A stretch of DNA of 64,000 nt, from NCBI GenBank assembly GCA_031282525.1, contig JAITDN010000003.1, positions 248,001-312,000 on the forward strand, in the 5' to 3' direction. The DNA comes from Candidatus Endomicrobiellum basalitermitum. Lineage in GTDB: Bacteria; Elusimicrobiota; Endomicrobiia; Endomicrobiales; Endomicrobiaceae. The stretch's first letter is position 1; every line of letters starts with the position of its first letter. The notes beneath the pieces are model-generated. The model made no database searches. It saw nothing but the letters and a program-made list of their open reading frames with translations, and was not told where the DNA came from. Shown piece by piece: positions 41,876-53,362 of this stretch. Both the position numbers and the translations under genes were made by a program.

Positions 41876-44800
41876 TCATTGTTGTTTAAATCCATAAAAT
41901 TCAACACTAGACAGAAATTCTTTGAGATATTCGACTGTATTCATGTTAATCATTTCTTTTTTTAACCCAATTGCATAACATCTACCAGGCACAAAATTTA
42001 CTATTTCCGAATAATCACTTATTAGCTCTGCTATGTCTACTCTTGACAAATCCGCTTTTTGTGAAAAATATAACCATATATGACCATTATCTTCAGTTAT
42101 TTTTTCAATTTTAAGCTTCTTGGCACTAAGCCTTAAATATGTTATTTCAAACAACATTTGTGTCTCTTTCGGAATTTTCCCAAAACGATCTAAAAGTTCA
42201 TTCTTTAATTTCTCTAATGTTTCCATATCTTTTGCGACATTGAGTCTTCTGTAAAATAAAATTCTTATATTCTCATTCTCAATATATTTATTAGGAATTA
42301 ACGCACTTATCCTCAAATCTATCAAAGTATCTTCTTCTTTTTGCACTTTATTAGATATATTTCCTTTTAATTTTTCGCCTTCTTCCTCAAGAAGTTTTGC
42401 GAACATATCATAACCTATATCTTTTACAAAACCGTGCTGATCTATAGATAATATTCCACCAGCTCCTCTTATCTCTAAATCTTTAAGAGCAAGTCTAAAA
42501 CCAGAGCCTAACTCACTAAATTCCTTCATTGCTTCAAGTCTTTTAATAGCACTCTCATTCAAATCCTTATCTTTATAAAATAAATAACAATACGCCTTCT
42601 TTCTATCTCTACCTATCCTACCTCTTAATTGATAAAGCTGTGAAAGTCCAAAATTCTCCGCTTCTTCAACTATTATTGTGTTAACAGAAGGAATATCTAA
42701 CCCAGACTCTATTATCGTGGTAGCTAACAAAATATCCGATTCCATATTCAAGAACTTCCACATAACATCCTCAATATCTTTCGCTTTCATCTGTCCGTAA
42801 ACAATTCCCAATCTAACGTTAGGAACAAGATTCCTAATACTTGTAGCCTTCGTAATAATCGTCTTAACTTCATTATAAACATAAAAAATTTGTCCGCCTC
42901 TTGAAAGTTCTGCCTCAATAATATTCTTAATAAGATTTTCATCATACAATGAAAGATGCGTCTCTATCGGCAGTCTACCAAAAGGTGGGGTTTCTATTAC
43001 TGACAAATCTCTAAAACCAGATAAAGCTGAAGACAAAGTCCTAGGAATAGGAGTTGCCGAGAGTATTAAAATATCTATATTTTTTTTTATTAATTTAATT
43101 TTTTCCTTTTGTTTAACTCCAAATCTATGCTCTTCATCAATTATCAATAAACCTAAATTCTTAAATTCTATGTCCTTCTGTAAAAGTCTATGAGTGCCAA
43201 TAACAATATCAATCAATCCTCTTTGCAAATCTTTTATTATCCCCTTCTGTTTTACTTTAGACTGAAACCTATTAATCACTACAACTCTTGCTGAAAAAAG
43301 GGAAAGTCTATTATAAAATGTATTATAATGTTGCTGTGCTAAAATCGTAGTGGGAACTAACACAGCAACCTGTAACCCATGTTGAACCACTTTAAAGGCT
43401 GCACGTACAGCAATTTCAGTCTTACCGTAACCCACATCGCCACAGACAAGTCTTTCCATTGGATAAGGTTTTAAAAAATCACCTTTTATATCCTCAATAG
43501 CTTTCAGCTGGTCAGAAGTTTCATCATAAGGGAATGAATCTGCGAGTTCTTTTTCACATGCAGCTTCTATATCTAAAGAATCTCTTTTTATCATACTTCT
43601 TTGCACATAGAGTTTTAAAAGTTCTTTTGCAAATTTTGCTGCAACTGCACGCGCCACCAATTTCACTCTTTCCCAAGCCACTGTATCCATTGAATGCAAT
43701 TTAGGCTTAATACCCTCAAGCCCAATGTACTTTTTTACAGCATTTATTCCATCGAAAGGAATATAAAGTTTATCACCATTTTTATACTCTATACATAAAT
43801 ACTCGGAAATGTTATTTTCCCTAGAAAGAGTTCTCAATCCTGCATAACGACCTATTCCATATTTCTCATGAACTACGTAATCACCAGTTGCTATCTCCCA
43901 TATGCCTTCTAAACGCCTTCCACATTTAATTTGGGGGAAACTCATAGGCTTTTTTTTATAAAGCATTTCTCTAGCCGAAATATACGCAACCTTTGCACTT
44001 GATAAATAAAATCCTTGTGATAAACTGTTACATAGAAACTCCAATTTCTTATAATCCCAACGACTTTTATAAAATATATCCACAATACGCTCGCGTTCAA
44101 TTTCGTTAGAGCAACAAATTTTTATTGTCATACCACCTTCAGCAAAACTTTTAAGCATGTTTATAAAAAAATCCTTATTCCCTCTAAATCCAGAAAAACT
44201 TCTATACCCCTGATATTGCGCATAAGTATCTAAAGAATTATTAATAATAAGTTCATATTTACTGAATGACTTTTCCATTTTTTTATCAATTGGGTAGTCA
44301 AAAAATAATATAACACTACTCTTAACATTGGTTACGTTTTGATCTATAAAATAATCTTTAATTGTTGATTTATATTCTAAAAGATTAACAGGCAGTATTT
44401 TAATTTTATTAAGAAAGGAACTTGAAAGCTGGGTTCTCGGATCAAAGACCTTAATGACTTCCACATTATCAAATTCAAAAACAACTCTAACAGGCATTTC
44501 ACTTAAAGATGACCATACATCAATAATACCGCCTCGAACAGCAAATTGTAGCTTATCCTCTACAAAATCTGTTTTTGTATAACCAAAAGAAACTAAAGAG
44601 TGTTCTAAATGGCTTAAATTATACCGTTGACCTCTGATTATGACAACACTAATATCATTTTTAGGATTTAGCACTGGAGAGTTAATTGAAAGGTTTGTTG
44701 CACATACAATAAAACTCTTTAAGTTTCTTATTCTATCAGTAGTAAAAACTTTACGCTCCACATCATAAGAAGGAAACATAAATATATTCGCAATAGGAAT

Positions 44801-45001
44801 CAAGGTAGAAGGCGCAGAATAAAAAAAAGAACATAAGTCATCATAAAAAGCATTTAATTCTTCATCTTTAACAAAAGCAAAAACACGCAAATTTGATTTT
44901 TTTTTACCACTACTTACATTTAGTTGCATTTCATATATGCGCCTAAACAAGTAATGAGCTTTACCGCTGCCCCCGATTCCAGACACATACGTTCTACTCA
45001 A
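41876..45001 (-). CDS. mfd: Transcription-repair coupling factor
   Basis: GDYVVHEKYGIGRYAGL; MERLVCGDVGYGKTEIAVRAAFK; IDEEHRFGVKQKEK; QLRGRIGRDRKKAYCYL. Confidence 0.97.
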   Translation of the reverse strand: MSRTYVSGIGGSGKAHYLFRRIYEMQLNVSSGKKKSNLRVFAFVKDEELNAFYDDLCSFFYSAPSTLIPIANIFMFPSYDVERKVFTTDRIRNLKSFIVCATNLSINSPVLNPKNDISVVIIRGQRYNLSHLEHSLVSFGYTKTDFVEDKLQFAVRGGIIDVWSSLSEMPVRVVFEFDNVEVIKVFDPRTQLSSSFLNKIKILPVNLLEYKSTIKDYFIDQNVTNVKSSVILFFDYPIDKKMEKSFSKYELIINNSLDTYAQYQGYRSFSGFRGNKDFFINMLKSFAEGGMTIKICCSNEIERERIVDIFYKSRWDYKKLEFLCNSLSQGFYLSSAKVAYISAREMLYKKKPMSFPQIKCGRRLEGIWEIATGDYVVHEKYGIGRYAGLRTLSRENNISEYLCIEYKNGDKLYIPFDGINAVKKYIGLEGIKPKLHSMDTVAWERVKLVARAVAAKFAKELLKLYVQRSMIKRDSLDIEAACEKELADSFPYDETSDQLKAIEDIKGDFLKPYPMERLVCGDVGYGKTEIAVRAAFKVVQHGLQVAVLVPTTILAQQHYNTFYNRLSLFSARVVVINRFQSKVKQKGIIKDLQRGLIDIVIGTHRLLQKDIEFKNLGLLIIDEEHRFGVKQKEKIKLIKKNIDILILSATPIPRTLSSALSGFRDLSVIETPPFGRLPIETHLSLYDENLIKNIIEAELSRGGQIFYVYNEVKTIITKATSIRNLVPNVRLGIVYGQMKAKDIEDVMWKFLNMESDILLATTIIESGLDIPSVNTIIVEEAENFGLSQLYQLRGRIGRDRKKAYCYLFYKDKDLNESAIKRLEAMKEFSELGSGFRLALKDLEIRGAGGILSIDQHGFVKDIGYDMFAKLLEEEGEKLKGNISNKVQKEEDTLIDLRISALIPNKYIENENIRILFYRRLNVAKDMETLEKLKNELLDRFGKIPKETQMLFEITYLRLSAKKLKIEKITEDNGHIWLYFSQKADLSRVDIAELISDYSEIVNFVPGRCYAIGLKKEMINMNTVEYLKEFLSSVEFYGFKQQ

Positions 45002-45031
45002 ACTATGGACCTTTAAATAAATTTGTAAAAC

Positions 45032-45862
45032 TTAAAATTTCTTGAAGTTCACTTCTACAAGATATGAACTTCGGATATATCTGCCAGAGATAACTTGTTT
45101 TATTTTTAACGATACAGCAAAATCTTCAAATAGCTTAAATTCTTCTTTAGTATATTCCTTAACTACAGGAAAATGTTTTAGCGTTGGAGCAAGATATTGT
45201 CCTATTGTGAGAGTATCAACATTTATATTTTTTATGTCTTTAATCATCTCAAAAACTTGCTCTTTAGTTTCACCAAATCCAAGCATTACGCCGGTTTTAA
45301 CTCTAAAACCTTTTGATTTGGCGTGCTTCAACACACTGAGAGAGCGTCCATAATCAGCCCCTTTTCTCACCACATCATAAAGAATAGGAACTGTTTCTAA
45401 GTTATGGGAAAAAACATCAGGTTTTGCATTTAGAACAATATCTATGGATTTCGTATCTCCAAAAAAATCAGGAACAAGAACTTCAACTTTATTACTAGGG
45501 AGTAAATTTTTTATCTCATTAATTGTCTTTGCAAAATGCCTCGCTCCACCATCAGGCAAATCATCTCTTGTCACCGAAGTTATTACGCTATATAAGAGTT
45601 TGAGCTCCTTAATTGCCTTTGCAACTCTTGAAGGTTCACTTATATCTACAAACTCAGTATCACATTTCTCTACGGCACAGAAACTACATCCTCTGGTGCA
45701 ATATCTACCTAATATCATGAAAGTTGCAGTTTTATTTTTATAACATTCGCCAATATTAGGGCACTTAGCGCTTTGGCATACCGTGTTAAGAGCTTTAGAC
45801 AGAAAATTCTTTTTAAGTTCTGTTATTTGTACCAAACTAATTTTCTTTTTTTTCTGTTTCAT
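45032..45862 (-). CDS. lipA: Lipoyl synthase
   Basis: CQSAKCPNIGECYKNKTATFMILGRYCTRGCSFCAV; VKTGVMLGFGET; GRYIRSSY. Confidence 0.96.
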   Translation of the reverse strand: MKQKKKKISLVQITELKKNFLSKALNTVCQSAKCPNIGECYKNKTATFMILGRYCTRGCSFCAVEKCDTEFVDISEPSRVAKAIKELKLLYSVITSVTRDDLPDGGARHFAKTINEIKNLLPSNKVEVLVPDFFGDTKSIDIVLNAKPDVFSHNLETVPILYDVVRKGADYGRSLSVLKHAKSKGFRVKTGVMLGFGETKEQVFEMIKDIKNINVDTLTIGQYLAPTLKHFPVVKEYTKEEFKLFEDFAVSLKIKQVISGRYIRSSYLVEVNFKKF

Positions 45863-45961
45863 ATTATCAATTCAACAATTTTCTTAATACCTAAAAAGCA
45901 CAATATAACAAAATGATTTCACGCAAAAAAATACATTTGAATATCACACATATTTAGTTAC

Positions 45962-47515
45962 TTAATGCTTGAAATGCCTCATACTTGTAGCGATCATAGC
46001 TATATTTGTATCCTCTGCAGCACTAATAGATTCATTGTCCTTTACAGAACCTCCCGGCTGCACTATTGCAGTAACACCAATTTTAGCTGCTTGTTCAACT
46101 ACGTCAGGAAATGGAAAGAAAGCATCAGAAGCAAGAACAAGAGAAAATAAACGTTCATCTAATCCGTGCTTAACGCATTTCATTTTTTCAGCAGCTATTT
46201 TAAGCGAATCAATACGACTCATTTGTCCTGCACCTATTCCTACAGTCTGTGTCCCTCTCACCAGAATAATAGCATTTGACTTGACATGCTTAGAAACTTT
46301 CCACGCAAAATACAAAGCCTCACGCTCCTCTTTATTAGGTTGACGACTCGTCATAAATCTTATTCCACTTAAAAGCTCACTATCTCTATCCTGCGCAAGC
46401 ATACCGTAAGACATCATTCTATATTCAGCAGAACCTTTTTCCTCTTTGTAAGGAATTTCTTGTACTAAGAGTCTGATGTTTTTTTTCTGCATTAAAACAT
46501 TTAAGGCCTCTTTAGAATAACCGGAAGCTATAACGCATTCAAAAAATAATTTGTTTATTTCAACAGCAGTATCTTTCTCTACAAGTTTGTTAAACGCTAT
46601 TATTCCACCAAAAGCACTTACAGGATCGCAAGTTAAAGCTCTTAAATAGGCATCTTTTACATTCACACTTTCTGCACAACCACAAGGATTATTATGTTTG
46701 ATAATTGCACATGCCGGTTTAGAAAATTCATGAACTAAACGCCACCCTGCCTCTAAATCAAGATAATTGTTATACGATAATTCCTTGCCATGAAGTTGTT
46801 TTGAAGATATGACAACAGGTTTACCTCCTATGCCATTAGAATACAAAGCAGCGTTTTGATGAGGATTTTCACCATACCTTAGTCCTGAAAGTTTTTTAAT
46901 AGGAATCGCCATCTGTGCTGGAAATTTCTCATAAGTCAAATAAGTCGAAATTAAAGAATCATAATATGCCGTATGGCGAAAAGCCTTCGCAGCTAAATCA
47001 AGTTTTAATCCTTCCGTAACAGAGTTATTTTTTAAGCTTTCAATAATAACTTTATAGTCATTCGTATCACATATAACAATAACGTCTTTATAATTTTTTG
47101 CCGACGCTCTTAAAAGAGCAACCCCACCAATATCTATATTCTCTATAACATCCTGATTTATCTTTTTATCTTCAGGTTTAGGTATTCTATTTATAATGGC
47201 TTCAAAAGGATATAAACTCACAACTACCATATCTATAGTTTCTATACCATAGCGATTTAATTGTTCTTTATGGTCAGCTTCACTCCTTATAGCGAGAATT
47301 CCTCCGTGGATTTTAGGATTCAATGTTTTAACTCTGCCGTCTAAAATTTCAGGAAACCCCGTAATTTCTGATATTTCCTGACATTGAACAAAATTTTCTT
47401 TTAGAATTTTCGCTGTTCCACCGCTGGAAACTATATTCCATCCAAGATTTTTTAACTCTTTCGCAAAATCTATAATCCCAGTTTTATCTGAAACACTAAG
47501 TAGTACTCTTGGCAT
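45962..47515 (-). CDS. purH: Bifunctional AICAR formyltransferase/IMP cyclohydrolase
   Basis: LLSVSDKTGIIDFAKEL...SSGGTAK...LDGRVKTLNPKIHGGIL...KHNNPCGCA. Confidence 0.97.
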   Translation of the reverse strand: MPRVLLSVSDKTGIIDFAKELKNLGWNIVSSGGTAKILKENFVQCQEISEITGFPEILDGRVKTLNPKIHGGILAIRSEADHKEQLNRYGIETIDMVVVSLYPFEAIINRIPKPEDKKINQDVIENIDIGGVALLRASAKNYKDVIVICDTNDYKVIIESLKNNSVTEGLKLDLAAKAFRHTAYYDSLISTYLTYEKFPAQMAIPIKKLSGLRYGENPHQNAALYSNGIGGKPVVISSKQLHGKELSYNNYLDLEAGWRLVHEFSKPACAIIKHNNPCGCAESVNVKDAYLRALTCDPVSAFGGIIAFNKLVEKDTAVEINKLFFECVIASGYSKEALNVLMQKKNIRLLVQEIPYKEEKGSAEYRMMSYGMLAQDRDSELLSGIRFMTSRQPNKEEREALYFAWKVSKHVKSNAIILVRGTQTVGIGAGQMSRIDSLKIAAEKMKCVKHGLDERLFSLVLASDAFFPFPDVVEQAAKIGVTAIVQPGGSVKDNESISAAEDTNIAMIATSMRHFKH

Positions 47516-47533
47516 AAATCCTCACTCAATTAT

Positions 47534-48178
47534 CTATAATCTATCAACGTAATCACAACACTGCGAACATAGTCTAAAAGCTTTAGCTATATCTTCAGAA
47601 GAAAAACCTCTTCTTGTAAAAAACGAAATTGCTTTTCCTACTTCATTTTTATTTTTCTCGTCAAGATTTTTAAATTTTGTTTTCAATATCTTAATAATTT
47701 GTTTGTAAGTTCCTCCATTTGCTTTAACAACTTCAATGGCATTACTTATTAAGCTTCTTTCAATTCCTTGTTTCTCAAGCTCGGATTTTATTAAAAACTC
47801 TCCTTTACCTTTTTCCGATAAATAAGTCACATAATTTTTAGCATACTCCTCATCGTTGAGATAATTTAACTCCTTAAGCCTCTTAACAACTTCTACAGAA
47901 TTCTTAATTCCATAACCTCTTTTAATAAGCTTTTTTTGCAGACTTTTAACACTATATGATCGCTTTGACACTAACTTCAATGCTTCAGAAATACCATTTC
48001 TTGATTTGTCGTAAAATAAAATTTCCTTATAAACATCTTTTGAAATATCAATCTCAGTCTTAAGGGCAAACTTAACAACACTATCAGCAGAAACTGTTAA
48101 ATTCTTTTTGCTATCTTCAAAAGATATTTTAAACATGTCTTTTTTAAATTTTACTTTTTCTACTTTTGATATCTTCAT
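47534..48178 (-). CDS. recX: Regulatory protein RecX
   Basis: SEALKLVSKRSYSVKSLQKKLIKRGYG...ELNYLNDEEYAKNYV...GFSSEDIAKA. Confidence 0.82.
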   Translation of the reverse strand: MKISKVEKVKFKKDMFKISFEDSKKNLTVSADSVVKFALKTEIDISKDVYKEILFYDKSRNGISEALKLVSKRSYSVKSLQKKLIKRGYGIKNSVEVVKRLKELNYLNDEEYAKNYVTYLSEKGKGEFLIKSELEKQGIERSLISNAIEVVKANGGTYKQIIKILKTKFKNLDEKNKNEVGKAISFFTRRGFSSEDIAKAFRLCSQCCDYVDRL

Positions 48179-48279
48179 AATTAAATTCAGATATATATTA
48201 AGATTTTCAATTTATAAAAATCATTTACCATAATCTAATAAATTTTGTAACGTAGTGAATTATTCAAACAAGTCATCAC

Positions 48280-49326
48280 CTAATATTCAATTAAAATATA
48301 ATTTCTGCCGCCAAGTCCAAGTTTTTCAGCATAACTCAACTGAATAGTAGGATCAATCTCAGGATAGATATCTTTAAAGAAATTTTTACCAAAAGCCTTA
48401 TTTACAATATCATAACTTGCTTGATCTACTGCAACAGGATCAACACCGGCAATAATTCCAACATCATACATAAGAGGAGTATTTTTTGCAAGACTAAAGC
48501 AATCACAGTATTTGCTTATATGATTTAAAAAGTTTATGTATATCCCATTTTTATTTTTTAAAACTCCTACTGCATATTCAACCATTTTCTCCTGAACTGT
48601 TACAGAGTCTTCGTTCCAATTCAATTTAAAGACCTTCAATGCACAACTGACCATACATTGTCCACATCCAGTACATTTCCATTTATCCATAACAATTTTT
48701 TTATTTACAAGATATAATGCTTTTTGATAACAATTTTTTAAACAAATACCACAACCCCTACAAAGTTCTTGTCTTACTAAAGGTTTTGATGAATGATGCA
48801 TAGCGTATTTACCAGCTTTACTACCGCATCCCATACCTATATTTTTTAACGCACCTCCAAATCCCGTTATTTCATGCCCTTTAAAATGACTCATAAAAAT
48901 AAAGCTGTCCGCATTACATATTTCATTAGCTATGTAAACACTTTCAAAATATTTTAGATTAACTTCAATTTTTCTTTCTGCATTCCCTCTAATTCCATCT
49001 GCAATAACAATAGGGCAACCACATTTTTCAATACTAAATCCATGTTTATTCGCAATAAGAAGATGATGATATGCATCAGACCTTTTGCCAACATAAATAG
49101 TACTAGCATCAGTCAAAAAAGGATAAGCAGTTTTTTCTTTAACTATCTTCACAACAGGAAAAACATGTTCAGGTTTAATATACCCCTCGTTACCATCTTC
49201 ACCAAAATGTATTTTTATTGCCAAAAAATTTCTTGCCTTTACATGATCAAACGCACCCGTAGCTTTCAAAAAACTATAAAGCTCACCTCTCCTATCCCAT
49301 GAAAGAAAATATACTTTATTAGACAT
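48280..49326 (-). CDS. DUF362-type protein with two 4Fe-4S ferredoxin motifs
   Basis: SHFKGHEITGFGGALKNIGMGC; CRGCGICLKNC and CTGCGQCMVSC. Confidence 0.88.
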   Translation of the reverse strand: MSNKVYFLSWDRRGELYSFLKATGAFDHVKARNFLAIKIHFGEDGNEGYIKPEHVFPVVKIVKEKTAYPFLTDASTIYVGKRSDAYHHLLIANKHGFSIEKCGCPIVIADGIRGNAERKIEVNLKYFESVYIANEICNADSFIFMSHFKGHEITGFGGALKNIGMGCGSKAGKYAMHHSSKPLVRQELCRGCGICLKNCYQKALYLVNKKIVMDKWKCTGCGQCMVSCALKVFKLNWNEDSVTVQEKMVEYAVGVLKNKNGIYINFLNHISKYCDCFSLAKNTPLMYDVGIIAGVDPVAVDQASYDIVNKAFGKNFFKDIYPEIDPTIQLSYAEKLGLGGRNYILIEY

Positions 49327-49483
49327 TAATTACGTACGCTCCATTCGATACACAACATAACTTACACCTATATTCTTTTCTTATTATTAAATAAATAAAT
49401 TTTATTTCAGAAAATGACAAAACTTTTGAAATAATAAATCTCTTTCTCTTTACTTTTCTTTTCATTTCGTCATTATTCACTTC

Positions 49484-51484
49484 TTACATTTCACTTGCCA
49501 TTATAAGTTTCTTAAACTCCTCTTCATAAATAATCTTTAAATCTAATTCTTTTGCTTTCTCAAGTTTTGAACCTGCATTCGCCCCGGCAAGAACATAATC
49601 TGTTTTTTTACTAACAAAAGAAGTGATCCTGCCGCCAAGAGACATTATAATCTCGCTTGCCTGCTCTCTCGTATAGGTCTCAAGCTCTCCAGTTAAAACA
49701 CACACTTTGTCTTCAAATTGTCTCCCAATTTTATATGCCTCTGGCTCAGTCATATTTACACCAGCAGCAATTAAAGTGTTTACAACATGACGCGTAGCAC
49801 TATTCTCAAAAAAATTTTTTAAAAACAATGCTAGAACATTCCCAATTTCAGGAATTTTTGTAAAATCCTCAACACTTGCCTCAAATAAAGCATTCATATC
49901 TTTAAATTTTTTAGCTATAATCTCAGAATTTTTTTTACCTATATGTCGTATTCCTAAAGCAAATAATAATTTGCTTAAAGAACGCTTTTTGCTCGCAACA
50001 ATCGCTTCAAGGAGGTTATTAGTCTTTTTATCTTTAAATAAATTAAGACTAATAAAATCATTATAAGTTAAATAATATATATCCGCTAAAATCTGTATTT
50101 TTTTTCTCTTAAGAAGCTGATCTATCGCAACTTTGCCAAATCCTTGAATATTCATAGCGTTCCTACTTACAAAATGTATCAAATGTCTTCTGAATTGCGC
50201 AGGACAATCTGGATTAATACATCTATAAGCTACTTCTTCACTTTCATTAACAATTTCGCTATTACACGATGGACAATTATGAGGGGGCTTAAAAAGAACT
50301 TCTTTCCCTTTTTTTACGACTTTTACTATTTTTGGAATAACGTCACCTGCTCGCTCTACTAAAACAATATCTCCCTCGTTTACATTAAGTCGTTTAATTT
50401 CCTCAAAATTATGTAATGTAGCGTGCGATATATTAACACCTGCAAGTACAACAGGTTCTAAAATTGCCGAAGGTGTTATTATTCCTGTACGACCTACTTG
50501 GACAAGTATTTTGTTCAACATAGTAGTTGTCTGTTTCGCTGGGAACTTATAAGCTATAGCCCATCTTGGACTTTTACTCGTATTTCCCAATTTTTCCTGC
50601 AACTCCAAAGCATCTATTTTAATTACAAGTCCATCAACTTCATAACAAAGTAAATCTCTTTTATTTAACATAATATCCATAAAAGATACTATTTCTTTTA
50701 AGGAATGACATAACTTGAAATCATCTTGCAATCGAAATCCACATTCTTTACAGTAACGTAAGAAATCTGACTGTCTTTTAAACTGCTCACCGCGGATTTT
50801 TCCAAATGAGTGAGCAAAAAAACGAAGCTTCCTCGCTGCAGTAATTTGTGGATTTTTCTGCCTCAGAGAACCTGAAGCAGCATTTCTAGGATTAGCAAAA
50901 CCTTGCCCTCCAATTCCAAGTATTTCATCGTTTAAATCTTTAAAATCTAATTTATTAATATACACTTCACCGCGTAATTCAAAAAAAATAGGTGGGGGGG
51001 TTACTTTAAGTTTATAAGGAATGTCTTCTATAGTTTTTATATTTTCCGTTATATTTTCGCCGTTTACGCCATTTCCGCGAGTTGAACCAACAATTAAAAT
51101 ACCGTTTACATAAGTTAAACTCGTATTTACTCCATCTATTTTCGGTTCAACGATAAATTCTAAATTATTCTCATTAAGGTTTTTTTTTATTCTTTCATAC
51201 CACCTTGCGGCCTCTTCATAAGAATAAGTGTTATCCAAAGAAAGCATGGGTACGGAATGTTTTACACTCTCGAAAGACGATGATACTACACCTGACACTT
51301 TTTGCGTCGGAGAACTCAATGAGACAAAAATTGGATATTCTTTCTCAAGTTGCTCAAGTTCCTTTACAAGATTGTCGTATTCACTATCAGATATTTCAGG
51401 ATTGTTTTTATCGTAATAAGAATCGTTATGACGAATAATCTCTTTTCTCAAATAATCAATACGATTTTCTATCTCTGACCACAT
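49484..51484 (-). CDS. ligA: NAD-dependent DNA ligase (ORF extends to 51538)
   Basis: EPKIDGVNTSLTYVNGIL...STRGNGVNGENIT; Zn finger CPSC..C..C; C-terminal BRCT. Confidence 0.97.
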   Translation of the reverse strand: MWSEIENRIDYLRKEIIRHNDSYYDKNNPEISDSEYDNLVKELEQLEKEYPIFVSLSSPTQKVSGVVSSSFESVKHSVPMLSLDNTYSYEEAARWYERIKKNLNENNLEFIVEPKIDGVNTSLTYVNGILIVGSTRGNGVNGENITENIKTIEDIPYKLKVTPPPIFFELRGEVYINKLDFKDLNDEILGIGGQGFANPRNAASGSLRQKNPQITAARKLRFFAHSFGKIRGEQFKRQSDFLRYCKECGFRLQDDFKLCHSLKEIVSFMDIMLNKRDLLCYEVDGLVIKIDALELQEKLGNTSKSPRWAIAYKFPAKQTTTMLNKILVQVGRTGIITPSAILEPVVLAGVNISHATLHNFEEIKRLNVNEGDIVLVERAGDVIPKIVKVVKKGKEVLFKPPHNCPSCNSEIVNESEEVAYRCINPDCPAQFRRHLIHFVSRNAMNIQGFGKVAIDQLLKRKKIQILADIYYLTYNDFISLNLFKDKKTNNLLEAIVASKKRSLSKLLFALGIRHIGKKNSEIIAKKFKDMNALFEASVEDFTKIPEIGNVLALFLKNFFENSATRHVVNTLIAAGVNMTEPEAYKIGRQFEDKVCVLTGELETYTREQASEIIMSLGGRITSFVSKKTDYVLAGANAGSKLEKAKELDLKIIYEEEFKKLIMASEM

Positions 51485-51863
51485 AGATTGAACATATACC
51501 TCTCTTCTAAAGAGAAGAATTACACAAAAACAATGCACATATTATTTTTTTATAAATCTTCAGAACTATCTTTCATACAAAATAAAACATACTCTTTCCC
51601 GGATTTTATCCTAATTTTAACAGGTTTAGTTAAGTGATTTCAAACAATTTTCTTTGTTTATCATTTATACATTATGCTATTTTAACAATTTCCATTTGGT
51701 GTCTTGACAGCATTGCTACAAGAATTTATATATAATCTCCATATACACACTTCTAAAAACTTTTAGATTAAAGATTTAAATTTAAACCTAACTTATTAAA
51801 CACAGTCTTTTGTCAATTTACAAATGAATTAATTACAGCATATATGTTTGTTACTCTTATACT

Positions 51864-52271
51864 TCATAGAGTTCTTATCAATTTAAGTTTATCTAAAATA
51901 CCATTGATGAATTTACCTGAATTTTTTGTGGAATATTTTTTAGAAATCTCAACAGCTTCATCTATTATAACGTTTATTGGAATATTTCGATTAGCCATAA
52001 TTTCATAAACTGCAAGACGTATAATATTGCGATCAACAACTGCCATCCTGTCAAGTTCCCAGTTTTTTGCATATTGATTGATAAAAGAATCTATCTCTTC
52101 TTTATTTCTGCAAACTCCCATAAATAAACTTATAGCAAACATTTTGTAAACCTTGCTTTTAGGAAAATAACCATCAAAAAACCTGTATACGTTCTCAATT
52201 GACACCTTACAGTTATCAAACGTGTAAAGCATTTTTAAAGAACATTCTCTTGATTCTCTACGAGTACTCAT
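51864..52271 (-). CDS. nusB: Transcription antitermination factor NusB
   Basis: MSTRRESRECSLKMLYTFD...INVIIDEAVEISKKYSTKNSGKFINGILDKL. Confidence 0.94.
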   Translation of the reverse strand: MSTRRESRECSLKMLYTFDNCKVSIENVYRFFDGYFPKSKVYKMFAISLFMGVCRNKEEIDSFINQYAKNWELDRMAVVDRNIIRLAVYEIMANRNIPINVIIDEAVEISKKYSTKNSGKFINGILDKLKLIRTL

Positions 52272-52330
52272 AATTAAATTATAGATACGTTTTTACCAAT
52301 CAAAATTTTTGAAAGTATAAAATACATTCT

Positions 52331-53362
52331 TCAATACCCAAGCTGTCCGCAAGCAGCGTTAATATCAATACCTTTTTGTTGCCTTATATTAACCGTCATT
52401 CTGCTAAATCTTAATATATCTTTAAATTTTTGAACTGAATCATGTTCGGGAGGTTGAAATTTCACATTGACTAGAGAATTTAAAGGTATTAAGTTTACAT
52501 TGACATTAGAATTTACAAGTTCATGTCGCTTTAATAATCTTGCAAGTTTATGTGCATCTGCCATAGAATTATTAATTCCTTTCAAAAGAGTATATTCTAT
52601 TGTAAGATGCGAATTTGTTCTTTTAATATAATATTTCCCCGCATCTAGAATATCTTCAATTCTAAAACCAAAGTTATTTGAAATCAATCTTTCTCTTAGT
52701 TTCTCATCGACAGCGTGTAAAGATAAGGCAAGACGAACGCCAAAATTTTTATCTGCAAGTTTTTTTATCGCCGGAACAATACCAACACTTGAAACTGTTA
52801 TATGCCTTTTACTTATCCCAAACTCTTTATTTGACAAAAACGAATTCAAAACAAAAACAGTGCTGGTAAAATTGAGCATGGGTTCACCCATTCCCATAAA
52901 TAAAACACCTGTAATTCTCTTTCCAGTATCATTTTCAATTTGCAGAACCTGTTCTATTATTTCACCTCTGCTTAAATTTCTAATAAATTTGACTTTACCA
53001 GAATAACAAAAAGCACACATTACCGGACAACCTATCTGAGATGAAATGCAAACAGAACTTCTGTCGTTTACAGAAAGAAAAACAGCAAAAATATATTTTC
53101 TATCCAAGGTTTGAAAAGTATATCTTATAGTATTATCAATTTTAGACTTTTCTTTATTTACTATTTTTAAGGTTCTTAACAAAAACTTTTCGTTAAGTCT
53201 TTCTCTAATATGTTTCGGTAAATTTGTAAAGTTTTCAAAGGAATCGGATTTATTTCTATAAACCCATTTTATAACCTGGTTTAACCTATAATCCTTATCA
53301 ATTATAGATTTTGCAGCTACTTTAAACTGATTATCCGTCATATCCAAAATATAATTTTTCAT
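52331..53362 (-). CDS. rlmN: 23S rRNA/tRNA adenine C2-methyltransferase (radical SAM)
   Basis: CISSQIGCPVMCAFCYSGK; GMGEPMLNF. Confidence 0.96.
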   Translation of the reverse strand: MKNYILDMTDNQFKVAAKSIIDKDYRLNQVIKWVYRNKSDSFENFTNLPKHIRERLNEKFLLRTLKIVNKEKSKIDNTIRYTFQTLDRKYIFAVFLSVNDRSSVCISSQIGCPVMCAFCYSGKVKFIRNLSRGEIIEQVLQIENDTGKRITGVLFMGMGEPMLNFTSTVFVLNSFLSNKEFGISKRHITVSSVGIVPAIKKLADKNFGVRLALSLHAVDEKLRERLISNNFGFRIEDILDAGKYYIKRTNSHLTIEYTLLKGINNSMADAHKLARLLKRHELVNSNVNVNLIPLNSLVNVKFQPPEHDSVQKFKDILRFSRMTVNIRQQKGIDINAACGQLGY

